This document shows, piece by piece, positions 1-11,100 of a DNA stretch of 27,060 bases. A program made the translations under genes and the position numbers. This stretch comes from Trichoplax sp. H2 (Eukaryota > Placozoa > Uniplacotomia > Trichoplacea): contig NOWV01000393.1 of assembly GCA_003344405.1 (NCBI GenBank), forward strand, positions 1-27,060. The letters run 5' to 3'. The notes beneath the pieces were generated by a model that worked only from the letters and a program-made list of their open reading frames with translations, was not told the DNA's origin and ran no database searches. The first letter of the stretch is position 1, and the number at the start of each line of letters is the position of its first letter.

Positions 1-2820
1 GTTTTACTGATTAGGATGTCACCTATCCAAGAAAAACTATATAATGCTTTCATTGAATGTGTAATTAAAAAAAATTGGACCAAAATTAGCTTAAAGATTG
101 GCGCTAACGTTTTATTAGCCTTTTCTGTCTTGTATAAAGTACGTATGTACAGTATCTCATAAACTCTAAGATGTGTTGTTCTAACTGACAGGCCCTACGG
201 CTGCTAAATCTATATACTTATAATTCAGGTTTGGAATCATCCTGATGTGTTACACCAGGCTATAATGCAACAAGATAAAACCTACCAATATGATATCTTA
301 GTAAGCACTACGAACTTGAACGTAACTTTTTTAGTATAATTACGCTAATATCGTAGAGTTAAGTGCCATTTAATCTATAATCTGTAAAATTTACACCAAA
401 GTTCACATACTGTCTGAGTGTCTGAGTGGTTACTAATAGTACTTAATCGAGTACTTTCAATAACTTAATAGAACGATGCAGATCGTGATTTGGAATTAGA
501 ACTTGGAGCTAATACTAGTAATGATAATTCTGACGTTCATGGCAATCACGAAACTAAAGTAACCAGACGTACCAATAAAACAGAAGACGAAGGGTCATCC
601 ATAGATTATTCATGGGTCAGTTAATAACTTAAATGCTCACTACTCTAATTGTAATAACTTGCGCTATACGAGTACAATATCTACGTTTTACAGGCGTTTC
701 CATCGATGGCGCATTATGCACCTGGAGTTCTCGAACATGGTGGAAAAATGGTAATATTAATGGATTTAATTGAAAATAGCGTAAAACTTGGTGATCGAAT
801 GTTAATATTCAGGTATTCTGACATTTAGTTTTATTAAATATTTTTGGCTACCCATCTGTGTTGATGATATTATTCTGTTGCAACTCTAACGTATTAACAC
901 TTGTTTCTTACGTTAGCCAAAGCCTAGTAACTCTATCAATAATAGAACACTTTCTATCAAAAATCGAAATACCATGCACGTCGTCTGAAGGAAACAACAA
1001 AAAATGGGCTAAGAATGAAAGTTACTTTCGTAAGTTAATACAAACTTCACAACGTTTACGTTATCGCTACAATATCGATGTAAAGAAAATTAATGGTTGC
1101 ATCTATTAATAAGTAAGTTATGGAAGATTTTAAGAAATTGTAACTGTGACTTTATAACTATGAAATATAATTTAGGTATCGACGGTAGCGTACCTAGTCA
1201 TGAACGTTCTCGATTAATTGATTTATTTAATTCCCCCGACAACAACTCCGTATGGCTTTTCTTAATTTCTACCAGGTACCGTGGAGGCATCAATACAGAT
1301 TGTAATAAAATTAATTACAGTACATTAACGATCGATAACATACAGTACAGTATCGGTGTAACTGTTTGTCGCGATTTGATTTTTATTACATAAAGTAACG
1401 TAAATGCAAGTAATCATGCTAACATAAAATGGACTCTTATAATTTAATAGAGCTGGTAATCTTGGTATTAATCTTGTAGCTGCAAATCGTGTAGTTATTT
1501 ATGACTCAGCCTGGAATCCATGTTACGATAATCAAGCAGCATTTAGGTTATCATTTATTATACGAATGACTGTCACTATATAAAGTATGTTTCATTTGAG
1601 GATGTGATTACTTCCAATACTAAAATTTTACCTTTTATTCGTTAGAATCTACCGGTACGGACAAAAGAAACCGTGTTACATTTACCGTTTGGTAGGTAGT
1701 AACACGATGGAACATGTAATTTATAAACGCCAAATTCGTAAACAAGGCCTTTCACGTAAGAAAATATCATAGCATGTCTAATAAATTATCATTTTAATAT
1801 ACAATTAGCAGCTGTAGCTTACGTTACTCATTTTATCTGAACTATCACGTTGAATATAGTTAAACGATAGTTGACTTCAAATGTTTGTATTTGTAGGTCG
1901 AATCATCGACGAGAGACATCCTGGTGCAGTTTTTACTAGTAGAGAATTAGAAACTACCATACAGTCAACGGTATATATTCTTAATTGTTAAATAGGTTGT
2001 AAAGTTAAATGTTATTTCTATTACTAGAAAGGATTTATAACATTTGCGATGATTATACGCAGTATACGCATGAGCCATATGTAGATCTCAGTAAACTTCA
2101 ATTCGATGATCTTCTCATGGCAAATACGATAAAAAAGAATGGGCATTGGCTGACAAAGGTATATCTTGTTTGATGATGTCATCATATCAATTTATTAGGC
2201 AACTCTTGAACCATTATTTTTCTCGGAACCTATTTAGGCGCCATTTGAGCATGAATCGTTGCTATTAGATGATAAAGACCAAGAGCTTACGCGAGAAGAG
2301 GAACGCCAGGCAACGCAAGGTGCTGTAATTGTACTTAATTATATCTAGTAGCTCTCGTTATTATCTGTATATTGATAGTTTTGAAATTCTATAGGATATG
2401 AAAAGGAAGTTCGACAAAGGGTCAATATTAATAATTTGATGGACGTTGAACGAAATATCCGGTAGCGTACATTATCACTTCTTAATTTACTAATATTTAG
2501 ATCCATTATGTTGGTGATTTAGTTTAATCAGAATTTCTTGATTTTTAAAAATTACATGCGTATTTATTTGTGTCATAGTAACAGTCGATTACCTTCAGCT
2601 CATATCACTCAAGAAATGAACTCACCAGCTACCAATTTATGCCTTCAGCGTCATCTTGCAGTACATCGAGAAAAATGTCTTGAGCAGGGTATACGCTTAC
2701 TTTCTCATTGTTATTTTATTTACGTGACATTTCACAAATAGTCCGGTAATTAATGCTAAATATTACGCAATATTCGTTTATTTTTACGTTTTAGCTCAAG
2801 GTTCTAATCAGTATGGGTGA
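1..2820 (+). CDS. RAD54L2: RAD54L2/ARIP4-like SNF2 ATPase, C-terminal half (5' end outside window)
   Basis: RAD54L2 (ARIP4) is a nuclear SNF2-family DNA-dependent ATPase related to ATRX, linked to steroid-receptor transcription and to tolerance of trapped topoisomerase II. The window holds only the second RecA lobe and tail. Exons by splice and phase matching: 1-138, 229-300, 472-615, 694-812, 917-1029, 1176-1275, 1451-1546, 1646-1755, 1897-1963 or 1970, 2032-2158, 2238-2319, 2395-2461, 2579-2688, 2795-2820. Visible motifs: RMSPIQ and VWNHPDVL (exons 1-2), [14 protein letters not shown] (4-5), RIDGS (5-6), motif [12 protein letters not shown] (6-7), motif [17 protein letters not shown] (8), then the ARIP4-specific [10 protein letters not shown] (11), which separates it from ATRX. 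The first lobe with Walker A/B lies to the left. The tail is far shorter than in vertebrates. The 9-10 junction is irregular, and the last two exons are the least certain: an alternative 3' end runs in another frame to a stop at 3122. Confidence 0.86.
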
Positions 2821-3194
2821 CAATCATGAGCTTGCAAATACTGTAACGGATGAATTTACTAAAATACAATTTTCTAAATCTGGTTTACTGTATAGCAAGC
2901 ATAACATGTTCTCAACCACATTTTCCCATTACAGGCCAAGGGCAAGACTATTTTACATTTTCAAAATTATGTATGTTTACTTCTTGCAGTTATCTATACA
3001 TACAATTCGTATTTGATTTTGAGCCAGTTTCTGTAATTATAAACTCACTTTATCATGTACGTACGCTATCCAAATGCGTACAAGAATCGAATCTGTGTAC
3101 GGGCAAGCCCAGCTGGATCAGTTAGTCGTTTGACGACTTATTCTATTCTAATAATTGTAATTAAAAACTGAACTGATTTGAAACGGTTCGCCAC

Positions 3195-3200
3195 AATAAA
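3195..3200 (+). promoter_or_regulatory. Polyadenylation signal AATAAA for the RAD54L2-like gene
   Basis: A canonical AATAAA lies 375 bases after the proposed stop codon and 73 bases after the alternative stop at 3122. It is the first such hexamer on the + strand after the gene. Confidence 0.5.
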
Positions 3201-3359
3201 GGCAACTAAAAAATGTATAAAATATTTTACCATTTATTGTGAATATTGATTTGCTCTTGATTTGGAAATTAAACAAATTGCGTTATATCACAGCTACTAG
3301 ATAACCTCCAATTACACAAAGTATTGATGCTACAAGATTTCCGATTGGAAAAAATTAAT

Positions 3360-3365
3360 TTTATT
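3360..3365 (-). promoter_or_regulatory. Polyadenylation signal AATAAA for the minus-strand CaaX-protein gene
   Basis: The + strand reads TTTATT here, which is AATAAA on the minus strand, 60 bases beyond the TAA stop at 3425-3427. A second minus-strand AATAAA lies near 3233, so the two converging transcripts may overlap by a few dozen bases. Confidence 0.5.
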
Positions 3366-3424
3366 TGGTAGCTATCATTTCCTTACACAATAGCTTAACT
3401 AGAATTCTTTTCATGATAAGAGTT

Positions 3425-6400
3425 TTACAGGATTATACAGCAGCTGCAAGTAGACGAATCTGTAGCTTTTTGATTACCTTCAGAGTTATTGAGAAGTGGA
3501 GTTCGTTCACCATGATTAGGTTCTATATTTTCATTTACTTTCTGATCCCAAGTGTCAATGTCGTTGTCTTCTCGAATATTTCGATCATTATTTGTGTTAT
3601 CATACATGGCGTTTGTTACCAACGGGTCTGGTATCGTATTCTGAGAAACATTTGTAGCTTTTATATGATGATTTTGTCCTGTAAGTGGAGTTACTTCCTC
3701 ACCTTCATCTCGATTCTGTGAACGTAGTGGTGATTTCTGTTCATGTCCAACTACTTTTATTTCTGGCTCTAATTCCAAAGTACTTCTTTCTTGAATGTAT
3801 TGCCCCTCCAATAAATTTCCAGCTAAAACTGTAGCCGCTTCAGAATCCTCCAGTTTAAAGCTAGCATTGTGATTATTTATTTCTTTAAATCTATTTTTAC
3901 TATTAACATCACTAGTTGCTTCGTCTTTTAATTCCGTCTCGATTATTTTACTGTTAGACTCGCTGTCTACTGGTTGTGGGGAATAATCGTTTGATGTATC
4001 AGTCGCTATAGCTTTAGCAAACTGTAATTCTTCACTTTTAAGTAATCCTTCTTGGCTTAGTGTATCGGCCAAAGATTGATTTTTCAACTTATCCATGTCG
4101 CTAGTATCTTCCATTAATTCATTGTTACTTATCTCTACTTTATCTTGAACTTCGAATGATGAGCTTTGACCATGAGCTTCTTGAGCGATTTCACTTACTT
4201 GCTTTTCAAGGTCCATCTGACTTTCTTCATTATGTTGTAATGGTTGTATTTCATCCACTTTATGGTTATATTCCTTTTCTAAGTCGGCAGTTCCTTGAAA
4301 GGTAATTCCTACAGATTCAAATGTTACTCCATCTCCCTCTTGGTAAGTTTCTTCTATATTGGAACCTCCTTGCTTTTCAAGGTCCATTTCACTTCCATCG
4401 TTGCGTTGCGATTGTTGTATTTCATCCATCTTGAGATTCTTTTCCTTTTCTAAGTCTACAGCTTGTTGAAAGCTAACTTCTGCAGATTCAGATATTACTC
4501 CATCTCCATCTTGGTAAGTTTCTTCTTTATTGGAACCTCCTTGCTTTTCAAGGTCCATTTCACTTTCATCGTTGCGTTGCGATTGTTGTATTTCATCCAT
4601 CTTGGGATTATTTTCCTTTTCTAAGTCTACAGCTTGTTGAAAGCTAATTTCTGCAGATTCAGATATTACTCCATCTCCTTCTTGTTGAGTTTCTTCCTTA
4701 CTGGACTGAGATTCTCTTGTTGTCAGATTCACGATTTCGTTATGATCTGAAATCTCGATACTATTGCTCTCCTTTTGATCGTCAACGGTACTTGAATCTC
4801 TCTGCAAATCAGGAGAAGTATCATTATCAGAAGAGTGCACAGATATTCGATTTCCTTCACTTTCATTCCTATTTTCTAATTCCACTTCTGGGCTCGTATT
4901 ATTGATCTCTTTTTCAAGATCATCCGATGGAGTAGCATATCCTGTTTCTGCATGTATATCTTCATTATCATCCGTCTTAGCTATTTCGTTATCATTCATA
5001 TGCTCTTTTACAGGTAATGAACTGCTCGATTCTATCTCCATTTCTTCGTTTATACCTTCTTTAGCTATAGCTAAGGCACCTTGATCTTTTTTAGAACTTC
5101 CCTATAATTAATGTAATACATAATCCAATATCAATTAAAGCACGTAACTTTTCTAAAATTTAGACATTAGCCGTGATTTACTATCGTCAAAAGAGCTGCT
5201 TACAATTAAGTTATAAATGGTTCTCATCATAAACATTAAACATACCTGATTACTAAGACCATCCTCATCTGATGAGTAATAATATAATTGGAAAGGAATA
5301 GAGTAAAAATTTAGTTAATATTATAATAATTGCTCATGCTTACATTTGGTAAATATACTGTTAGCTACTACTTTGCCTATAGTTGATCAGCAATCTACAG
5401 CAATCATTATTGTAATTTTTTCGACTGTTGGAAAGAGTAACAAAATTTAGCGTTGACTATTGCGTGAATCATATCCATTTATCTTCCATAATGTCATGAT
5501 TGTTATTCTGTGCCAAACACCGCTAACTTAGATAAACTTCCAGTGTTAAATATATTACTATTTATTAATCAACATAAAGATACCAAAGTTAATGATCTCT
5601 ACTATTTGCTATTGATTCTAGTAAAATTGACCCGAGCTCAATTAGTAGCAAGTCGTTAATAATTATAATTTATCTTTAGCTTTAACAATTCTACTCGTAT
5701 TTATCAACATATATCCATCTATACTACGGAATGAATTAATGACAAGTAAATTCGCCAAAATTGTCTTTAGCATGTCAATGAGATCGCTTTTGCAATAAAT
5801 ACACTATTGGCAACAGCAATTTGCAGCATGAATATGTTATGTATCTTTAGATTGACTAGAGGGAAATCTTCTAGTACTGCACGGTGTCATATCGTATGTT
5901 AACGCTATTATTTGTGTAGAATTTAGGGTAAGTAAATCATGTAATCTATTTCATTCCTGTAAAAAAGAAACTAAACTAGTGTGTGATGGCATTAATACTA
6001 TATTGCAGATATTTGAGCCCAGCCCCCAAAATTGGGTTTGGATTGTATAATTTGTAAATTAATTCTCTATAAAAGACTGGAGCACATATCAATAGAGTGC
6101 TGAGTACTACTCCAAGAGTCTTTTAAAATCATTCCCTGATTTAACTGATAGCTTAATTCCTAGAAGTAAAGCAATTTCGAATGCTCTGATTCCAGCCGTA
6201 AATAACCAATCACGATTAACTGAAATAATATCATGCTGTAAGTCTAGAGGTATCTCACTATGGCTTGCAAGTTACTACGTATCTAGTGTACCGTTTAAAA
6301 TCAATTTGCGAGTAAATTAGTGAATTCATTCAATAAATTCGAAAATGACTAACCGAACCTTTCTCAGGTCTACACTTTCATTAGAACAGAGAAACAATTA

Positions 6401-9400
6401 TTACAGCCTCTAAACTATTTGCATACTGTTATAGTGTAAATTGCATCAATTCAATCAAAAATAATTATCAGTTCATTTACCCATTTGCAACAGTGGACAG
6501 CAATAAGACAGCAATAAGAACAGCAAAGATACCGTTAAGTAGTGAAACGCAACATTATACCAGTAGCATGAATAGCTATAACAAACTTTAGTGAGTGAAA
6601 TAATGCTGGAAATGAGGGTAGTTTTGCAATACTTCATGATTAATTCTGAGACTCACGACAGTTGTAGAGATGTCAACAACATCAAGTTAGTATGCCCAAT
6701 TAAAATGATTTCCCGTCTATTTTTGTTAGTTTAAGCATTCTCATGTCAATCAAAATGGAAATGGTTAACACAATTTTTTGGTATTATATAGTAAATGTCA
6801 ATTGTGTTAAATTATTACCTGCCATTTTTCTTTTGCAAACTGTTAAAATTAGAGGGATACTGCGTTCAAAATTGTTACTATGCACGAGCTTAAGTAATAT
6901 TAGTAAAGCACGGTGCAAAGATATTTATTTATGAGCATGGGCGGGCTGGGCTGTAGGCCAAAAACAATTTATTAAGAAATGATCATTATTAATTCATTGA
7001 TATTCATTATAATTAGGCAAGTTAACTTAAGTATCTGCCAGCCAGTCTGCGTAGCTATCTGGATGATCGACATTGTCGAAGTTTAGCACCAGCTAAGTGA
7101 GCTATATGGATTTGCAACTCGTTGTAAGAGATACAATTTATTAGATTGACAACAAGTAAGATGGTCTTTAAAAAAAGTCGCATCTTGATCAAGTAGTTTT
7201 ATCATCAACAAACCGGTACGAATCCAATATAGACAGATATTGGCAAAACCGAACTATCCTGTACTATGTAACGGTGTACTTGTAAACAAATGTAAGAGAT
7301 TAGATTGATTTATAATTATAACAAGCAAAGATTGAAGACAAGGTTATCACGGTCATTAATCATCAGTTAGTTAATGCAATCGAAAAATGTAACTGCAGCC
7401 ACGTAATTAGCTGCTATACAGTAGTGTACTAATCAGATTGCCTATCTACTTGTAAAGATATTAAATTGGATACAACTTGTATCTGCCATGCAACTTAATT
7501 AGTAAATCAATCTACAAATGTTGGTAAAATTTAGCTCTAGCTCTAATATGCTGCATTTGTAAGGGATGCAATGATATAACGGCCGATGTATCGATATATC
7601 CTTGTACATATCAAGAACATGGGCTTTTATTTATCATTTAAGTCAATTAATAAATCAATCTACAAATGTTGGTGAAATCTAGCTCTCGCTATAACATACT
7701 ATGCATCCCTTGGACGGAATGCAACTGATCGATATAAGTACTACAAATATCGATGTAATTAGAGCTAGATTCTACATTATACTACGCCTTCCTTGTAAGG
7801 AATGCGATTCGTTGGCAGTCAGAAAGAGATCATGAAAGTTAATCACCAAGTCAATACGATGAATTTTGGTAAAAACATGGTCTAACTACTTCGCTACAGA
7901 GGATTAAGCCAGGATACGATAAGTGAAGATATTGATTATAGTTATCATATCATCGCTGCTATACTGCGTAGAGATTGAATCATTCTTCCGCTTGATTAAG
8001 ATAGAATTCAGTTAATACGGAAGTTAACCATCAGTTAATTAATTAGTCCATAGGATAGAAGTTATGGAAATGTTGAAATGGAATCATCAGTCTATACGAT
8101 CGATGTGTAATAAAATTCAGCTGACATCATCCGATTTCATGTTCATTTTGCCAGTATGTATTTGATCAGCATGGCTATAGCCGAAGACTACCAGAAGAGA
8201 ATCTTAATAGTAGTCTTTGCTTTACACGGCTGATTCTAGTCAGAGGTTCGATTTAATAACAACATTAGTTATGTTGTCCAATGCTTCCTTAAGGCGTTCA
8301 TACGAAAACTGTTTAACTACAGTAAAACTCCACTTCAATTAGAAGTTAAAAATGACTTTTTGACCAGCCGATCCAACCATCATGTGCAATCATTTCAATA
8401 TGGAATCATGACGAATGTCCAACATAGAAAGATGCACACTATTGCACAGTCATCCAATCTCGACGAGATCATCGATAGCTTGCAATAACAACGAACACGA
8501 CAGGAAACCAATCAAGAAATAAATGAATTTATTAACTACAACGTAATTTGAAATCATTATTCTACATGATAAGACGAAATTAAACCTTCTGACATGATGG
8601 CCAACCATAGTCAGTCGTAAAATAGAAGCAAAGATTGAATCCAGCTTCGAGGGGATAAAGCAATGCTATAACAAAGTTGTCATTCTTTAGTTATCCAAGC
8701 TTAGGCGATTGAACAATTTGATGATCTCATTTTGAGCGAAGTTGACTATGATTAAGGAAGGCTACCATTATTGTGAACTCAATCGAAATGAATTTGGATC
8801 CAATATACTCTAGCGGTTGGCTGACGTAATGCAAGAGTTTCAATTTTCTGTAAATGATTAAATCATCTTATGATCTCGTTGAAGCGAAGTCGACAAAGTT
8901 TATTCTCCTTGCCATTCTTGTAGAATCTAAATGAGTCTGGATCCAATTGACTCTAGTAGTTGACCGACGTAACAAGTCTAAATTTTCTGTCAATGATTTC
9001 ATCATCTAATGATCTCGTTTATTTAAGCTAAGTCGCCTAGGATTATTCCCCTTGCCATTTTTGTGAACGCAATAGGAATTCAAATGAGTTTGGACTCAAT
9101 CCACGTACATACTCTAGTGATTGACTGACGTTAAAAGTCTAAAATTTCCTTGTAGATAATTCAACCATTTAATGATCGAAATTTATAATAAATTGACCAT
9201 GACTAAGCTTGTTCTGCCAATCGTTACTGTTGCTAAATAAGTTAGCAATCGGTTACTATTTATTTCGATTTTTTTTTTATTCTAACCTAGCAGTTGATTA
9301 ATTGAAAACGGACTACCTTTTCCTCACATACTATAGTAGTAATCTCTTCTCACTAATAGATCAAGACAAGAATCCCTAATCGTATTTTCCCTAGCACCGA

Positions 9401-10365
9401 ACATAGACAATATATCATCGTTGGTTATGGTTAATCAAATCAGCGATAAAGAATAAATTGAAAGATAGTTATCGTCATCGTTTTCTAAAACGCAACGTAG
9501 AAGTGGCCAAATTGTCAAATAGATCCTCTCCGCAATTGGATAAAATAATAAAAAAGTTGAAAGACGAACTTATCGAGTAACTAGTCGTTTGGTGTTAAAT
9601 AATAAGCTTGGAGTCTCAATGGCCTTTCAACTTGCAAATTATTCCCATAAATAGTTAATCATTGAAAATCTTTCTCTATTTAATACCATACAAATCAATA
9701 AGGAAAAATTGATGAATAACGGACGACATGTTGTTCCCTCTCTATTACTTTCTTTTCTACGCTATGATTACAGGTAATCATGATTGAAATAGCATTTTCT
9801 CCTCCTGCAGTGATTGAGCCAGCAAAGGAACAAGTCGTGATTTTATTTCATACCGAGCAGCATGACCTAATTTAAAATCTTGACTGTTTTATGCTATCCA
9901 TGCATTTCAATTAGGATAACAGATGAAATGTTGTTACTATTCTATTCTTTTTTTTTTTCTATGCTACTAATTACAGGTAGTTCTTGTTATGATTGAAATC
10001 CAATTTTCCCCTCTTCAAGTGATTAAACCAGCCAAGAAACGAATCGTCATTTCATTTCATACTGAGCAATAAAACCTGATTGAAAACCTTTGCAGTTTTA
10101 TACCATTTATCCACGTCAATATGGGATAAGAGATGAAATATTATTCCTATTCTATTCGTTTCTTTTCTATGCTACTAATTACAGGTAGTTCTTATCCTGA
10201 TTGAAATTCAATTTTCCCCTCCTCGAATGATTTAAGTAGTAAAAAAACAAATCGCTATTTCATTTCATGGCACGAAGCAATATTACCTGGTCCTGCTTTA
10301 TTATGTTTCTTCTTATGACGATGTTTTTTGGCTTTCTTCTTACTTCGATGCGGTTCGTCGGCCAT
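3425..10365 (-). CDS. Acidic repeat protein with Lys/His-rich N-terminus and C-terminal CaaX box
   Basis: Proposed exons: 10365-10287, 5268-5246 (23-nt microexon) and 5101-3425, giving 592 residues. The large exon is open well upstream of its internal ATG at 5041, back to an acceptor (AATTATAG) at 5102, so that ATG is not the start. The microexon lies between a CATCAG acceptor and a CAG|GTATGT donor. Exon 1 begins MADEPHRSKKKAKKH, ends in phase 1 at a GTAATA donor, and the microexon supplies exactly the two missing bases. The first-intron link (5 kb) is an inference; the microexon-exon 3 link is stronger. The protein is rich in Glu, Asp, Ser and Gln, has three 57-residue repeats, an ExxxLL-type dileucine motif (ERTPLL) and ends CSCCIIL. 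CIIL fits a geranylgeranylated CaaX box, and the nearby cysteines could be palmitoylated, as in paralemmins. There is no recognisable enzymatic domain and I do not recognise the family. A possible 5'UTR intron (10469-10367) ends just before the ATG. Confidence 0.6.
4184..4696 (-). repeat. Three in-frame 171-bp coding repeats
   Basis: Three successive 57-codon units (4696-4526, 4525-4355, 4354-4184) each read roughly EET..GDGV..ES...F...DLEKE....DEIQ..Q.N..S.MDLEKQ. Units 1 and 2 are nearly identical and unit 3 is more diverged, so the latest duplication was recent. The unit is an exact multiple of three, so copy-number change would not shift the frame. Confidence 0.9.
7496..7740. repeat. Two diverged copies of a ~148-bp direct repeat
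   Basis: AAATCAATCTACAAATGTTG begins each copy (about 7504 and 7652), followed by TAGCTCTNGCT and a GGGATGCAA/GGAATGCAA box. A third degraded piece (GAGCTAGATT ... GGAATGCGA) follows near 7760-7810. Confidence 0.7.
8711..9180. repeat. Three-copy diverged tandem repeat, unit ~135-165 bp
   Basis: Copies begin near 8711, 8866 and 9000, with a partial fourth near 9165. Shared blocks are TGATGATCTC, GCGAAGTCGAC-like, GAATTTGGATCCAAT and ACTCTAGTNGTTGACTGACGT. No reading frame is kept across copies, so this is not a coding repeat. Confidence 0.75.
9724..10290. repeat. Three-copy tandem repeat, unit ~200-210 bp
   Basis: Copies begin near 9724, 9928 and 10132. Each has a T-rich tract, then CTATGCTACTAATTACAGGT, a GATTGAAAT...ATTTTCCCCTCC block and a closing ATTTCATTTCAT. 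The pyrimidine tract plus TTACAG|GTA resembles a + strand splice acceptor in every copy, but no exon follows. The last copy abuts the proposed first exon of the CaaX-protein gene. Confidence 0.8.
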
Positions 10366-11100
10366 GCTAAATAGGGTTTATTAAAGTCATCCATATCAAT
10401 ACCAATTATCCTAGTCTAAACATCTAGATTTATCTTTTATTACCAATCAATCTTCTCCTATCGTCTTACCGTATCTTTTAAACCAATAATTCCCTTATTT
10501 CTGGAAAAAAGAAAGCTTCAAAACTCAACGATGCCTATTCTATCGATAGGGTAATTAGATCGAACGTTAAGAAAATAAGGATGGGGAAAAAATAAAGCGA
10601 TCAACTCTTCTACTCTCTTCTTACGCTACCTGAATATCAAGGAGATCGAATGAAGATCCTTTTCTTATACATGTATAGACGATTGTAGGCCTTTCCACTA
10701 TGTCAAGAAATATATTTACTTTTTTCAATGAGGCCAAAACTGACGTAATTGGATCAATAATAGAATTCTATATTAAGTAGTATTAAGAGGAAGAAGAAAG
10801 GAATCACATGTCATTTTTTTCTACCTTTGAACTGGTTAAAGTAGTTCATAGTAGGCGTTAACAGGCAATATTTAAATTATTTATTCAAATACTTCCACTT
10901 TACATTCAAGAAATACACCCTATGGACTTTACCGGTACTAGGTGGCAAAAAAATCAACTACAGAAAGGAGAGATGAAGTGTAAGAAACCACTGCTTGCAT
11001 GGTTAACACCTTAACAATAATGACGCTATCAAGAAGGAAGCTGGCAAGATTTCCCACTATTTATGGATTAGGTTGGTTAATTAAACCCTATTTATCATAT
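10366..11100. other. Upstream region of the CaaX-protein gene, no gene seen
   Basis: AT-rich with purine runs. The minus-strand donor ACG|GTAAGA at 10470/10469 and the acceptor TATTTAG just before the ATG could bound a 103-bp 5'UTR intron. I see no clear TATA box or coding exon. Confidence 0.35.

Larger units (their letters stand above)
2821..3424. other. Tail-to-tail 3' region between RAD54L2-like and CaaX-protein genes
   Basis: This is AT-rich DNA between two converging genes. Open stretches on the + strand to 3122 may be extra 3' exon sequence of the left gene, but I could not connect them in phase without using weak splice sites. Otherwise it looks like 3' untranslated sequence, with polyadenylation hexamers on both strands. 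Confidence 0.5.
5269..10286 (-). other. Proposed 5-kb first intron of the CaaX-protein gene
   Basis: This is AT-rich non-coding sequence with no convincing exon on either strand apart from those named. It contains three diverged tandem-repeat blocks (7496-7740, 8711-9180, 9724-10290), listed separately. From 5300 to 7450 I see nothing but AT-rich sequence with scattered short matches. The boundaries fit a GTAATA donor and a CATCAG acceptor in compatible phase. If exon 1 belongs to another transcript, this interval is intergenic instead. Confidence 0.45.

Noticed and set aside
2813-3125. Two overlapping + strand frames after the RAD54L2-like gene
   Set aside because: They overlap in different frames, lack recognisable motifs and need weak splice sites to join in phase. 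They are kept only as an alternative 3' end.
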